This document shows positions 12,170-23,763 of a DNA stretch of 64,000 bases, in pieces. Every line of letters begins with the position of its first letter. Positions within the stretch are counted from its first letter, which is position 1. The stretch lies in the NCBI GenBank assembly GCA_037447655.1, contig JBBHKE010002966.1, positions 70,165 to 134,164 on the forward strand. The letters are read 5' to 3'. The notes below the pieces were generated by a model. It had not been told where the DNA came from, did not search any database, and was given only the letters and a program-made list of their open reading frames with translations. Origin of the DNA: Zygnema cylindricum. Taxonomy: Eukaryota > Streptophyta > Zygnematophyceae > Zygnematales > Zygnemataceae. The position numbers and the translations under genes are program-made.

Positions 12170-13195
12170 TGAAACTCTCAGACATCCATAAGTCCTCAGA
12201 GTGGACAGCTTCCAAGAAGCCTCTAGGATAATCCTGACCCCTTTGTGTTTCAGCAAAAATAACTGCCACCCTGGCAGACAAAAACTCTGACCACCTGCAC
12301 CCCTGTGAAGGCAAGACTCCCCTGAGTCGAAAGCAAAAAGAATCTCTGAATTTGCTCCCCTGAGCAGTAAGTTATGGAGGGTCAAAGTTGACCTTTTGTA
12401 CAGAAGCTCTCTGGGAGAGAGGGTCCTATCACAGACTCTATCTACTGATGTACGGAACCAATCAGAATACAGTTCCGTACGCAAAAGTACAGCTGCCGAT
12501 GTACTTTATGTACGGACATTGTACGACATGGCCTAAATGTCGACATATGTCATATCCGGATTCGGTGCCATAATCTCCGGAGATACCACGATCCAATGTA
12601 ATTTCGCCACGCGTCATCCGATGTGGCGATGGCCACACCCCGCCGAAATCTTCTTCCGCGATCACGGCGGTAAATCCGGCCGTCCGATTAGAATCGAATT
12701 TAATCGTAGCCGTAATAAATACATGCGCGGTATTCGTTTAACTTACGAAATAAATGCGCGGTATTGATTTCTTGCATGTACCGAATTCCGTACTTATACA
12801 TTACCGGATCTATGTATATCGTAAACAGTTACAGTTAAATGATTTAACCTACGTATTAATGTTTAAATAGTTATCAAACTATATACTACCTAATGTAATT
12901 CCTAGAGTTAACGGCTAAAGCTACCGGCTACTTCCTATCTGCCGGCCGGTAGGTACAAGGATCAATTCCTATCGCCGGCACATTCCTTTTAAATAAATAA
13001 ACCCTAACTAATATAAATTTCCCGTAAACCTCTGGATAGCCTAGGTAGCCATAGCTCTCGCTCCCTCTCCAATTTCTCAGTGACTGCGACAAGTTTGAGA
13101 GTTGGAGAGAGAAGTTAGAGGTAGACTGCCTCGGCTTCTTTCTATATTTCTATTTAGACCTAGAAAATACTAAAAATGTACCATTAATTTCTACA
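12170..13195 (-). mobile_element. Solo LTR C with perfect 5-bp target duplication
   Basis: LTR of 1026 bp in reverse orientation (plus strand TGAAACTCTC...TTTCTACA), flanked by AGAAG at 12165-12169 and 13196-13200. Removing the LTR and one AGAAG restores B's integrase at the KLHGTPIKRIKSDN block. It belongs to the same family as the LTRs of element G. Confidence 0.93.
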
Positions 13196-13200
13196 AGAAG

Positions 13201-13814
13201 TTGCATGGAACCCCCATTAAGAGGATAAAGAGTGATAATGGGGGGAATATACCTCTAACTAGTGTGAGGAATACTTGAGTGATGAGGGAGTTCAACACCA
13301 GAAAACCATACCATATAACCTTGAACAAAATGGGGTAGCTGAGAGGTTGAACCGAACACTAGGAGATAGTGCATGTAGTATGTTGGCCGACAAGAAAATA
13401 GGAAAGAGATTTTGGGCAGAGGCCATGACTTTTGCCAACTACATTAAGAAAAGAGTCCTTACCTCAACTGTAAAAGGAATGACACCTTTTGAGAGATGGA
13501 TGGGAAGGAAACCAGATATCTCTCACCTTAAAGTATTTGGTAGCCAAGTTTACAGTCTTGACACGGATAAGAAAAACTGGAAACTAGATGCTAAAGGAAA
13601 ACCTGGATATTTTGTGGGATATGATCAGGATGTCAAAGGATATAGAGTCTATGACTTAGCAAAGAGAGATATCATTCTGGTCAAACCCCTAGTTGTTATG
13701 GATGAAGGGAAATCAATTGACCCTTTTAAATATACCAAAAAGATAAGAATCAGATTTGAGTCTGAAAATGAGGAGGACTCCATCTTTTCCGAAAAGGACA
13801 TGAGTGAAACATAA
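13201..13814 (+). pseudogene. Element B integrase, C-terminal half
   Basis: Continues B's integrase. IKRIKSDNGG gives the second catalytic Asp; a frameshift at the G-run directly afterwards is followed by an open frame (13275-13814) with EQNGVAERLNRTL (catalytic Glu) and the copia GKPGYFVGYD / KGYRVYDL C-terminal signature. It ends before the proline-rich linker to RT. Confidence 0.84.
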
Positions 13815-15625
13815 ATTGCAAATTTAGGGGAGATCCAAGACACAGGCAATCCACCGAAAACGTCATATATTCCTATGGACTTCGAGAAGACAGAAGAGGA
13901 GGGACCAGAATCGCCTTCCATGGATAGGGGAACCGATGAGAGAGAAAGGAGAAATCTAAGACTTCCCTCCATCCCAACCTCGGAGTTTGAGGGGGGGAGA
14001 AGGAGCAGTAAAAGGATTCAAGAAAAATAGGCGGCTCACAAGGTAACTAAGCTATCTCACCCAGATGAGCCAAAGCCATACTCGGAGGCAGTAAACAGTC
14101 CGGAGAAAGACAGATGGATTAGAGCCATAAATGATGAGATGGCCTCTATCATGGAAGCAAATACTTGGGAACTAGCGAACTGTCCTCTTGACAGAATACT
14201 TATTTGTTGTAAATGGGTGTTTAAACTAAAACTGAACTTAGATAATACTATTGAGAGATATAAAGCTCTTTTGGGAGCAAAGAGGTTTACCCAAAAAAAA
14301 GGGATTGACTATGAGGAGACTTTTGCTCCAGTTGTTCGGTTCCCATCAGTAAGAATTCTCCTCAGTCTAGCAGCAGCGGAAGACAATAAAATTCATCAGA
14401 TGGATATTAAGACATCATTTCTCAATGGTGAGTTAGAGGAAAAAATCTTCATGCGGCAACCAAAGGGATTCGTGGAGAATGGGGAAGAGAGCAAAGTTTG
14501 CAGGCTCATAAAGTCCTTGTATGGACTTAAGCAGGCTCCCCAACAATGGAACAAGAAACTCGATGAGTTTCTCACTAGTCTGGGATATATCTGGATCAGC
14601 TCTGACCATTCTTTCTATATGTTTGAAGATGAGAATGGTGTCATTTTTATTGCAATTTATGTGGATGATCTGCTTGTGTTGAGTAAAAGTTTGGAAAAGA
14701 TTAATAGGCTTAAGAAAGATCTTACAAGCAGATTTGATATAATGGATTTAGGTGAGGCAAGATACATTTTGGGGATCCAAATGGAGAGAGATAGGGGGAA
14801 AATGATTATCAGACTTACTCAAAAAGAAGCAATAGGCAATATGTTTGAGAAATTCCAAATGGAAAAGGCTAACAGTTATATCACTCCCATGGACTCCAAA
14901 AAAGTGAGTGATGGGAGTGTAGAAGGAGGAGTGATGATCTTAGACAATCAGATGAGTCCAGACTGGAGAGATTTTATGAAGTCTATCCCTTATAGACAGG
15001 TCGTAGGAAGTTTGATCTGTTTTATGTACTGTACGAGGTCGGACATATCGGCAGCAGTTGGAGTACTCAGTAGGTGTCTTAATGATCATAGGAAGAGAGA
15101 CAGGGAGGCATCAAAGAGAGTCATGAGATATTTGGTGGGAACCAGAGAGTTATGGTTTCATTTGGCAGGGGAGGACACTGACATCACTACTTGGAGTGAT
15201 GCAAGTTATGGGGACGCACCTATGAGAAGATGCACTTTTGGGTATGTGTTGTTTGTGGGGGAAGGTGCTTGTTGTTGGAGTAGTAAGCAACAAAAGGTGG
15301 TGGCTCAGTCTACTATGGAGGTTGAGTACATGGCCTCTTGTTCTGCTGTGAAAGAATTGATGTGGGTCAAGTACTTCTTGCAAGAAGTAGGGTATATGAA
15401 AGAGGGAGTGCATGAAGTGTTTTGTGATAATCAAGCTGCCATTGGAATTGCAGCTAATCCAAAACATCATTTCAAAGCTAAGCATATGGACATCAGATTG
15501 AGTTTTTTGAGAGAAAAAGTTGAGAATTAGATTGTGAATCTTGTATATAAACGTGATGAGGAAATGGTGGCTAATATGATGACAAAACCAGTGCCCTCTC
15601 CTAAATTAAAATATTACAGATAAAA
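13815..15625 (+). pseudogene. Element B reverse transcriptase and RNase H
   Basis: After a linker with one stop, the frame is open for 463 codons (14139-15530). RT blocks are CKWVFKLK, FAPVVRFPSVRILL, QMDIKTSFL, SLYGLKQAPQQWNKKL and IYVDDLLVLSK. RNase H blocks are TTWSDASYGD, STMEVEYMASC and FCDNQAAIGIAANP. A stop at 15528-15530 replaces the residue after EKVEN, so the last 30 or so residues (MVANMMTKPVPSP) lie beyond it. This is the best preserved RT of the plus-strand elements; with broken gag and integrase it cannot move the element. Confidence 0.88.
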
Positions 15626-15671
15626 ATAGGGACTAAAACTGAAGTTAAATTAGACTAGAAAATAAGGGGAG

Positions 15672-16050
15672 TGTTGAATTTAATAGATTTCTAGAGTATT
15701 TTCAAGGTATAAATATGTTAGTATAAAAGGAAAAAAAAGGACAAACAGCCTGCCTCCACCTCGTCTCTCAAACCCCTATACTTGTTGTAGTCACTGAAGG
15801 ATAGAGAGGGTGGTTGAACCATGACTGCCAGAGTTCAACAGGCATGTATTTTTAGTAGGTTACTAAAAAGAGATCTGAGGGACCCAAGACTTGATCCTAG
15901 TACCTACCGTCCGTAAGGTTGGCCAGTAGCTGTCAGCCTTATCCTATTAGACAAGGATCAATGGTAAATGCTATAGGGTATGATAGATATATATTTATTT
16001 AGGAGTGAACGAATCTATTTAACTGAAACTGTATACGGCATGCATAGATA
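15672..16050 (+). repeat. 3' LTR of element B, proximal part
   Basis: Preceded by the polypurine tract GAAAATAAGGGGAG (to 15671). Starts TGTTGAATTTAATAG and runs to CATGCATAGATA, where a minus-strand LTR piece starts. It aligns with 1647-1919 and 9530 onward. Confidence 0.85.
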
Positions 16051-16220
16051 TGAAACTCTGAGACCTCCATAAGTCCTCAGAGTGGACAGCTTCCAAGAAG
16101 CCTCTTGGATAATCCTGACCCCTTTGTTTTTCAGCAAAAACAACTGCCACCCTGGGAGACAAAAACCTGACCACCTGCACCCTTGTAAGGGGAAGACTCC
16201 CTTGAGTCGATAGCAAAAAG
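16051..16220 (-). repeat. LTR fragment D (minus orientation)
   Basis: Begins TGAAACTCTGAGACCTCCATAAG, the reversed LTR end of the G family, and keeps about 170 bp up to the AGCAAAAAGAAT block before breaking into unrelated sequence. It is a truncated insertion in B's 3' LTR. Confidence 0.75.
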
Positions 16221-16775
16221 AATGTGCACACCTGTAAATCCGGTACAACATGTTACAGGCATGTATTTCATGTAGCCGTTAACATGAAAAAGCATGCCTT
16301 GACATTGGACTAACCAAGGCATGTAGTCATCTATCTCAGACACTCTCTCTATCCTGAATCTTTTTAATCTTCTATCCTGGGAGAGAGGGTCTTTCGAAGA
16401 CATGTTTTCCAGTTGAAACTGGGAGGTATTGAATGACGAGTCCCCTCGTTTAAGTTTCTAAGAAAAACGATAGCTGAGTTCCCTCAGAAGNNNNNNNNNN
16501 AGTTTTATCATAGCATGAAACATGAAAATGTTTTGACGTAGAAACATACGGCATATATTTAGGTCAATTTACTTAAGCAAATAAGGATTTATTTATATAT
16601 AGATAGTATGGGATATCGTAAATCGTAACCAGGAACAGATTATCCTATTTCGACTGTCAAAGGCCGATTAGAATGCCTGCTGTCCATGGTCCTAGTTCAG
16701 CACCCAGGAAGTCTATTGAGAAATCATTGGATGACTTTATTGACGGACAATTTGATTCCGTCGGTACCAAGTTGG
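16221..16775. other. Unassigned stretch with a 10-N scaffold gap
   Basis: No match to the other elements in the window and no convincing reading frame. N at 16491-16500 marks a join of unknown size. The next recognisable sequence (16776) starts about 50 bp into a B-type LTR, so the order here may be an assembly artefact. Confidence 0.55.
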
Positions 16776-17987
16776 TGGGAATATGTTTGTATAAAAGGAA
16801 AAGAAAAGTACGGACAGCCTGCCTCCCCCTCCTCTCTCTAGCCCCCATACTTGTTGTAGTCACTGAAGGATAGAGAGGGTGGTTGAACCATGGCTGCCTT
16901 AGTTTAACAGGCAGTTATTTCAGTAGGTTACTAAAGAGTTATCTGAAGGACCCACGACTTGATCCTGGTACCTGTCGTCCGTAAGATTAGCCGGAAACTG
17001 TCAGCTTTATCCTATTAGACAAGGACCAATGCTAAATGCTATAGGGTATGATAGATATATATTTATTTAGGAATAAACGAATTCATTTAACTGGATTTAT
17101 ATACGGCATACAAAGATGCAGTTTTGTAAAAGTACAAAGTACGATACTATTTTGAAACAGATACCACTCAAGTATTTATTACGGCTAAGATTGCGTTTTG
17201 GTTCATATCCGACGGCGCATATCATCGTCGGGATCCCGAAATGGTCACTTTGGCGTTTAGTGACGTAGCATGACCTGGCGCCACGTGGAGAGATACATTT
17301 GGTCGTGGGAATTCATAGAAGCGAACTGTATACGGCATGCATAGATACAGTTTTGTAAAAGTACAAAGTACTATACTATTTTGAAACGGATACCACGCAA
17401 GTATTTATCACGGCTAAGATTACGTTTTGGTTCCTATCTGACGGCGCACATCATCGCCGGGATCCCGGAATAGTCACTTTGGCGTTTAGTGACATGGCAT
17501 GACCTGGCGCCACGTGGAGAGATAACATTTGGTCGCGGGAATTCATAGGAACAAACTTGACGAGTGGAAAGTGGACACGCGTCCGCTTAATAGCCTTGTC
17601 GTAAATAGGCCGTACAAAAGGTACACCGGCAATAGTACTTTTTCGTACGGTACAGTATCCTGATTGGTCCGTACTTCAGTAGATAGGAGTTATTTAAGGG
17701 AATCAGGACTTAGAAAATTTTGGTAGGCAGTCACCTCTCTCTTTGAGAGTTTGTACAAATTTGCATTTTTACTGCCTCATAACTTATCGCCTGGTTGGCG
17801 GTTTTTAGTCATTCTTTTTGCTACGCACTCAGGGGAGTCCAAGCTCCACAAGGGTGCGGTCAAATTTTCAGTTTGTCTTCTTGGGCAGCAATGGTTGTGG
17901 CTTGAAGTTGGTTAGTTAAATACTATCTAGAGGCTTCCTGTATTTTGTAGTCCAATGGAGGACACAAAAGGAGGACACAGAATTGCA
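16776..17987 (+). repeat. B-type LTR lacking its first 50 bp
   Basis: Picks up at TTTGTATAAAAGGAAAAG and ends GAGGACACAGAATTGCA, like B's LTR. It lacks a primer site afterwards and abuts the truncated gypsy F at 17988. Near its end GGAGGACACA is duplicated (17958-17980). Contains a 229-bp tandem duplication. Confidence 0.82.
17100..17557 (+). repeat. 229-bp tandem duplication inside an LTR
   Basis: Two adjacent copies (about 17100-17328 and 17329-17557), each starting at TATACGGCAT and ending near GGGAATTCATAG. The copies differ by scattered substitutions, so the duplication is not recent. It covers the U3 region with the CGCCACGTGG motif. Confidence 0.85.
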
Positions 17988-19643
17988 AATCCATTTCTTG
18001 TGGATCATGATCTTGTCCTTCCTTCTCGTCATTCTCGGAGCCAGAATCCGGATCGGCGGAGTTTGGAGAGTGTCATTTTCCTAGCGTTTTGCCATATATC
18101 TTTCAAACTTGTCATGATTGTCTTTTTTTTCTCTTTCCAGCGATTCCTTCTCCCGCTGTTGTTTTTTGTTCTAGTAGTTTTTGAAACCGGGAGGCAATTT
18201 GGTGTTGGGAGGAAGAGATGGCGGGTTATTGGGTTTGATTTCCGAGGCCGATGTCTTTGTTCAACATCATTGCCCTAGGAGTAAATGACAAAGAACATGA
18301 AACTTTCCGGTTGTGGTCCTGCTTACCCATTTTTCTGCCTCTCGTGTCTTTCCATCGAGGTTGAATTGCGGAGTTGGCGACGACTCTCTCCCACCCCAAC
18401 ATTCCAAGCCCTGGAAATGGAGGTTCGGGCATGGTGGGCATTTGGGGGTTCCAAATCCTAGCCCAATATGTCATCATCATTGGCACCCGCTGTGCTTTGA
18501 AGCTCAAGCTCCGCGAGCTTTTGTAACAACTCCTGTTTCTATTTTTAGAGTCGTTGTGCTACTGTGAGCGGAGCAGGCCTTGAAGAAGATCCCAAGCGGA
18601 GGGCAGCCAACTCTGCAGCCATTGCGGTTAATTGTTGACTTTGCTGCTGGATGATGAATTCCGGCGTAAGCCTCGTTGGAGCCACTGATGTTGGCTCTGG
18701 TTCATCTTGGGTAATCGAAACTCGGCGTCCCCAAGGATAGAGGAGTTGAAGTGGGAGAGGGTTAACGGTAGTTTCTCCTTCTCCAATGAATAGGGCGAAC
18801 TGCATCATTGTTTTAGGAACTCCATTCTTTCGGAAACATTGCCTTTCCTAATGCCCGAGGAAGCCGCAAGCCTCGCATTTCGTTCCTTCACAGGTGTATT
18901 TACTGTGTATTTCATTTGAGATCTGGGCGTCATCAAACTTTGGAAGTTTGATTTGTCGCAGCTGGGATTGTGACATTTTGGCGATTTCTCCTCGGGGAGT
19001 TGGACAGTAAGTTTCCTTCGTTAATGGCGTCTTTTCTCCCCCCCTTTCCCTTTTGAGCCTTTCTTGCTGCTTCCGAGTCCTTTTTGCAAGTTTTTTCTCC
19101 CATTCCTTTAGCTTCAAGGCCAGCTCCGGTTTAAGTTTCCGTGTGCAGTGCTTCCACCCATGGCCTGTTTGTTGACAATTTAAGCAATTGTAAAGAAAAA
19201 CTCTTTTGTCTACTCCCATTCCCGGTTCTGACTTGGAGTCAGCAACTTGCTTCCCCTTTAGCTTCTGCAAAGCGTGATGTTCAGCCTTTTCCTCCTCACT
19301 CAAGGAGGTCTCTCCGGCGAATCCTGCAAAATTTGCGCTGGACTTGCCGATCACGGCTTTCTCCTTCGCTTCACTATAGACGAAGTGGTCGTACAACTTC
19401 ATCGCCACCAGCGAAATTTCCTTGGCTGAACGATTAATGTCCTAAATTGCCTGTGTGGCAATCAAATTATCAAAGGCAGTCTGCTTTGTTGGCCCAAAGG
19501 AATTAAGGACTGCGATGAAATATTTGGTTACCATCGCCGAAAGATCAATCTTGGATAGTTCCGTCTTCTAACAAAGGCTAGAGAGTCAGTTAAAGAGGGT
19601 CTGCGGAGTCTCGTTCTTCAAGCATCAAAATTCCATGAATTCC
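17988..19643 (-). pseudogene. Element F gag, C-terminal part with zinc knuckles
   Basis: Read leftward, it starts at the insertion point of G and covers the end of the capsid-like region. The 19408-18848 frame (186 codons) has KLYDHFVYSEAKEKAVIGKS, an intact CCHC knuckle CLNCQQTGHGWKHC, a Lys/Arg-rich helix and a second knuckle start KCEACGFLGH. The 18808-18545 frame continues into a linker rich in Gln and Ala. It aligns along its length with E (47554-48960), where the first knuckle is damaged. The part near 18250-17988 corresponds to E's region upstream of the protease and is then cut off. Confidence 0.8.
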
Positions 19644-20693
19644 TTGAAACTCTGAGACCTCCATAAGTCCTCAGAGTGGATAGCTTCCAAGAAGCCTCTA
19701 GGATAATCCTGACCCCTTTGTGTTTAAGCAAAAATAACTGCCACCCTGGCAGACAAAAACTTTGACCAACTTCACCCCTGTGAAGGCAAGACTCCCCTGA
19801 GCCGATAGCAAAAAGAATCTCTGAATTTGCTCCCCTGAGCAGTAAGTTATGGAGGGTCAAAGTTGACCTTTTGTACAGAAGCTCTCTAGGAGAGGGGGTC
19901 CTATCTTCTAATTTTTCTAAGTCCTATCTCTCTCACAGACTCTATCTACTGATGTACGGAACCAATCAGAATTGAGTTCCGTACGTAAAAGTACAGCTGC
20001 CGGTGTACTTTATGTACGGACATTGTACGACATGGCCAAAATGTCGACACATGTCAAATCCGGATTCGGTGCCATAATCTCCGGAGATTCCACAATCCAA
20101 CGGAATTTCGCCACGCGTCATCCGATGTGGCGATGGCCACAAACCGCCGAAATCTTCCTCCGCGATCTCGGCGCTAATTCCGGCCGTCCGATTAAATTCG
20201 GCTTTAATCGTAGCCGTAATAAATACATGCGCGGTATTTGTTTCATTTACGAAACAAATGCGCGGTACTGATTTCTGTCCGTACCGTAAGTCGTACATTA
20301 TATATTACCGGATCTATGTATCCCGTAATTCACTTCAGTTAAATGGTTTATCGCACGTATACATATTTAAATAAATATCAAACTATATGCTGCGTAATAC
20401 TACCGCTAGACTTAACGGCTAAGGCTACCGGCTACATCCTATCTGCCGTCCGGAAGGTAAAGGGATCAAATCCTACCGCCGGCACATACCTTTTAATTAA
20501 ATAAATAAACCCTAATATAAAATTCCCGTAAACCTCAGGATAGCCAAGGTAGCCATGGCTCTAGCTTCCTCTCCAATTTCTCAGTGACTACGACAAGTTT
20601 GAGAGTTGGAGAGAGAAGTTAGAGATAGACTGCCTCGACTTCTATGTTTCTTTTCAGACCTAGAAAATACTAATAAAACCATTAGTTTCTACA
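19644..20693 (-). repeat. 3' LTR of element G
   Basis: 1050 bp; minus strand starts TGTAGAAACTAATGG and ends CTCAGAGTTTCA. The polypurine tract AGAAAATAAGGGGAG lies next to it (20694-20708 reversed). Confidence 0.92.
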
Positions 20694-20706
20694 CTCCCCT
20701 TATTTT

Positions 20707-21997
20707 CTAGTCAATCTTTAATTTCAGACCACACTTCTCCCTGCAAAAAATTAACTTACGGGAAGGCACAGGTTTGGTCATCATATCTGCTACCATCTCA
20801 CTATCTGGTCTGTACTCTAAACTGATTATTTTGTTTTCTACTTTCTCTCTAACAAAGCTGAGTCTGATGTCCATTTGTTTGGCTTTAAAATGGTGTTTAG
20901 GATTGGCAGAAATAGCGATTGTTGCCTGATTATCACAAAATATTTTCTGCACACCACTCTTAAGGTGACCAAGCTCACCAAGCAAAGACTTGACCCACAT
21001 CAATTCTTTTACAGCAGAGCAAGAGGCCATATACTCAGCCTCCATGGTGGACTGAGCAATAACCTTTTGCTGTTTGCTACTCCAACAGCAAGCCCCATCA
21101 CCCACATATAATATATATCCAGAAGTACATCTCCTCATCGGAGCATCACCATAACTGGCATCACTCCAAGTAGTGATGTCAGTATTCTCCCCACCCAAAT
21201 GCAACCATAGATCTCTAGTTCCTACCAAGTATCTAAGGACTCTCTTAGCTGCCTCCCAATCCTTCTTAGTGGGAGCATTTAGACTTCTACTCAGCACTCC
21301 TACAGCTGTAGCTAAATCCGGCCGGGTACAATTCATAAAATAGATTAGACTTCCCACTACTTGCCTGTAAGGAATAGTCTGCATGAACTTCTGTTCATCA
21401 GGAGATAATTCCTCGTCTAAGACTATGACTCCTTCTTCCTCACTCCCCTCACTTCCCTTCTTCAACTCCATTGGAGTTGTACAACTATTAGCTTTATCCA
21501 TTTGAAATTTTTCAAGCATGTTCCCTATTGCTTCCTTTTGAGTCAATCTTATAATTTTCCTTTTTCGGTCTCTCTCTACTTGAATTCCCAAAATATATTT
21601 TGCTTCCCCCATATCCTTCATTTCAAATCTCCCGTTAAGATCGGTTTTCAGTTTATTAATTTTTTCCATTGATTTACTTAAAACAAGCAAATCATCAACA
21701 TAAATTGCAATAAATATAAAACCTTCCTCATCTTCGAAAACATAGATTGAGTGATCTGAGCTGATCCGAATATATCCTAGACCGGTAAAAAACTCATCAA
21801 GCTTCTTATTCCACTGTCGAGGCGCCTGTTTCAAACCATAAAGAGATTTAATCAGCCGGCATACCTTACTCTCCTCTCCTTCTTCCACAAACCCTTCGGG
21901 TTGTCGCATGAAGATCTCCTCTTCCAATTCTCCATGTAAAAAGGTTGTTTTGATGTCCATCTGGTGCACTTCCATGTCTTCCGCCGCTGCTAAACTG
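20707..21997 (-). pseudogene. Element G reverse transcriptase (main part) and RNase H
   Basis: Open frame of 422 codons (21975-20707) that continues from SLAAAEDMEVHQMDIK. RT blocks: SLYGLKQAPRQWNKKL, IAIYVDDLLVLSK, IPYRQVVGSLIYFMNCTRPD. RNase H blocks: TTWSDASYGDAPMRR, STMEAEYMASCSAVKEL, KIFCDNQATIAISANP, MVADMMTKPVPS. All catalytic acidic residues are present, making this the most intact RT/RNase H in the window, but its N-terminal part is severed by the solo LTR at 22003-22740. Confidence 0.9.
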
Positions 21998-22002
21998 AGA
22001 AG

Positions 22003-22740
22003 TGTTGTTTTTAGAAAGCTTTAGTCCTCTGTATGCCTCAGCTGTGAGAGAGAGCTGTTCAGGACTTAAGCTATTTTTGGTTGAGTTCGGTTCAGTACTT
22101 ACCGAAATTAGTGTGACAGTGAAGTTGGGAGTTCACGGTTCATTCACACTTGGGACACGTGTCGTCACTTGGGAGAATGCGTGAGTATGTCCTCCGTGGA
22201 CGTACGGAAATTCGGCAGGACCACTGGACTTCGTGAAGTAAATTCTACGGTGCCAAATCCTCTAATCGGACCGCTGACAGCCGCCGCCAACAAATAGTGA
22301 CGAGGCGTGACTAGATCATTATCACTTTACGTTGTCTGAACTTCGGTGTAAATATTTGTGATAGAATGTTAGATGTACGGCTGGAATGCCTCCGTACAGC
22401 TTAGTGTAGTTTCGGTGTATAAAAGTAGGACTTAGTGAATTTGATTTTTAGGAACAAATGATATGAAAACTGTACACTCAGTTTTATGTAATTTCATTTC
22501 TACATATCTCACAGATTTGTGAGCGGAATTGATTGAAATTTTGTGTGTGTGTTCCTTTGTATGTTATCTACATTGTGGCACAGTTTCAAGAAGTTTGGAG
22601 CGTTTTTCTGAAAGTTATAGTCTGTCAAAGTTGCTGTTCAGCCATCGGTATTTGTGGAAGCTTCCTCTCTTGATTTGTTCTACGATGACTACTGCTGCAT
22701 CTTCTTCATCTTCAGTACCAACACTTGTCTCAGAACAACA
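22003..22740 (+). mobile_element. Solo LTR of copia family H, in G's RT
   Basis: 738 bp, TGTTGTTTTTAG...CAGAACAACA, with a perfect AGAAG duplication at 21998-22002 and 22741-22745. It contains a TATAAAA box (22418-22424). An ATG at 22685 opens a frame running to the LTR end (MTTAASSSSSVPTLVSEQ), which suggests gag of this family starts inside the LTR. It differs from the other LTR families here apart from the GTAC-rich style. Confidence 0.93.
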
Positions 22741-22745
22741 AGAAG

Positions 22746-23230
22746 TATGCGGACGAAGGGAAATCTGACCACCGGGGCAAAGGTTTCCTCGTAGTCAATT
22801 CCCTCTTTTTGTGTAAATCCCTTGCCACTAATCTGGCCTTGTAGTGCTCGATTGTGTTATCTGGGTTCAGTTTTAATTTGAAAACCCACTTACAACCGAT
22901 TGGTTTTCGGTTAGATGGACAATCCACCAGCTCCCAAGTATCGGCTGCCATAATTGAGGCCATCTCCTCATTGATGGCTGTCTTCCACCGGTTTCTTTCA
23001 GGACAAGTCATCCCCTCTCCATAAGTTTGAGGTTCATCTTGATGAGATAGTTTAGTTACCTTGTTATTAACCTGTTTTTTCTTCTAGTCTTTTGCTACTT
23101 CTCTTTCCCTTCTCAAAATCTGAGTCTGGAATAGATGGTTCTCGTGGATTCTTTCGAACAATCTCGGCTTCTCCCCTATCCCATGATTCTGAATCAATTT
23201 CCACCACGTCTTCCGCTTCGGGTAGAGTTG
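22746..23230 (-). pseudogene. Element G RT, N-terminal part and linker
   Basis: The 23011-22741 stretch encodes MTCPERNRWKTAINEEMASI, ELVDCPSNRKPIGCKWVFKLKLNPDN and, after a frameshift at LVARDLHKK, the FAPVVRFP-equivalent in another frame. It ends at the AGAAG duplication of the solo LTR. The preceding linker (23012-23230) is proline- and acid-rich with stops. Confidence 0.8.
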
Positions 23231-23763
23231 TCACTGGAGTTTCCATAGCCGAGTCCTTTTCGGTCTGATTTGTATATGCAAGAATGTCATCGTCTCTAAA
23301 ACCTGGATAGTAAGGGAGCTCAAAGTCATCGGAATTTCTGACTCAAATCTGATTTTTACTGACTTTGTATATTTGAAGGGATCCACAGACTTTCCTTCAT
23401 CCATAACTACTAGATGCTTTACTAAGATTATATCTTCTTTTTTTAGATCATAATATTTATATACTTTAACATCCTCATCATATCCTAATAAGTATCCCGG
23501 TTTTCCTTTAGGATCTAGCTTCCAATTAGACTGATCTGTATCTAGACTGAATACTTGACTGCCGAAAACCTTTAAGTGAGATAAGTCTGGTTTCCGGCCT
23601 GTCCATCTCTCATAAGGTGTTTGATCTTTTATAGCTGAAGTAAGTACTCTATTTTTGAGGTAATTAGCACAGTTCATTGCTTCTGCCCAAAACTTTTTTC
23701 CTATCTTCTTATCTCACAACATACTTCTAGCACTATCACTTAGTGTTCTATTTAACCTTTCAG
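23231..23763 (-). pseudogene. Element G integrase C-terminal region
   Basis: Open frame 23677-23231 with NYLKNRVLTSAIKDQTPYERWTGRKPD, LKVFGSQVFSLDTDQSNWKL and the GKPGYLLGYDEDVKVY signature. Upstream, the EERLNRTLSDSARSML block is in another frame with a stop, so it is separated from the integrase core. Confidence 0.82.

Larger units (their letters stand above)
1647..16050 (+). mobile_element. Ty1/copia element B (decayed, twice interrupted)
   Basis: Plus-strand copia element in the order LTR, primer site, gag, protease, integrase, RT, RNase H, polypurine tract, LTR. The 5' LTR (TGTTGAAATT...GAATTGCA) is cut by element A, and the integrase is cut by a solo LTR. Excluding the nested DNA, a normal copia layout of about 5.4 kb of interior remains. 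Gag and pol contain stops and frameshifts, so it is inactive. The 3' LTR survives only to 16050, where a minus-strand LTR piece abuts it. The bases before the 5' LTR are TACTA; no matching duplication is visible on the right because that end is lost. Confidence 0.88.

Noticed and set aside
12110-12484. Frames inside LTRs with recurrent peptides such as MTLHNLLLRGANSEILFAI
   Set aside because: They recur only because the LTR recurs, differ in frame and length between copies and have no conserved codon pattern.
15150-15485. Antisense frames over the RNase H and other pol regions
   Set aside because: Mirror frames of conserved copia coding sequence with no domain of their own.
16673-16873. Small frame MPAVHGPSSAPRKS... 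near the 10-N gap
   Set aside because: It runs into LTR sequence after about 35 codons; no evidence for a gene.
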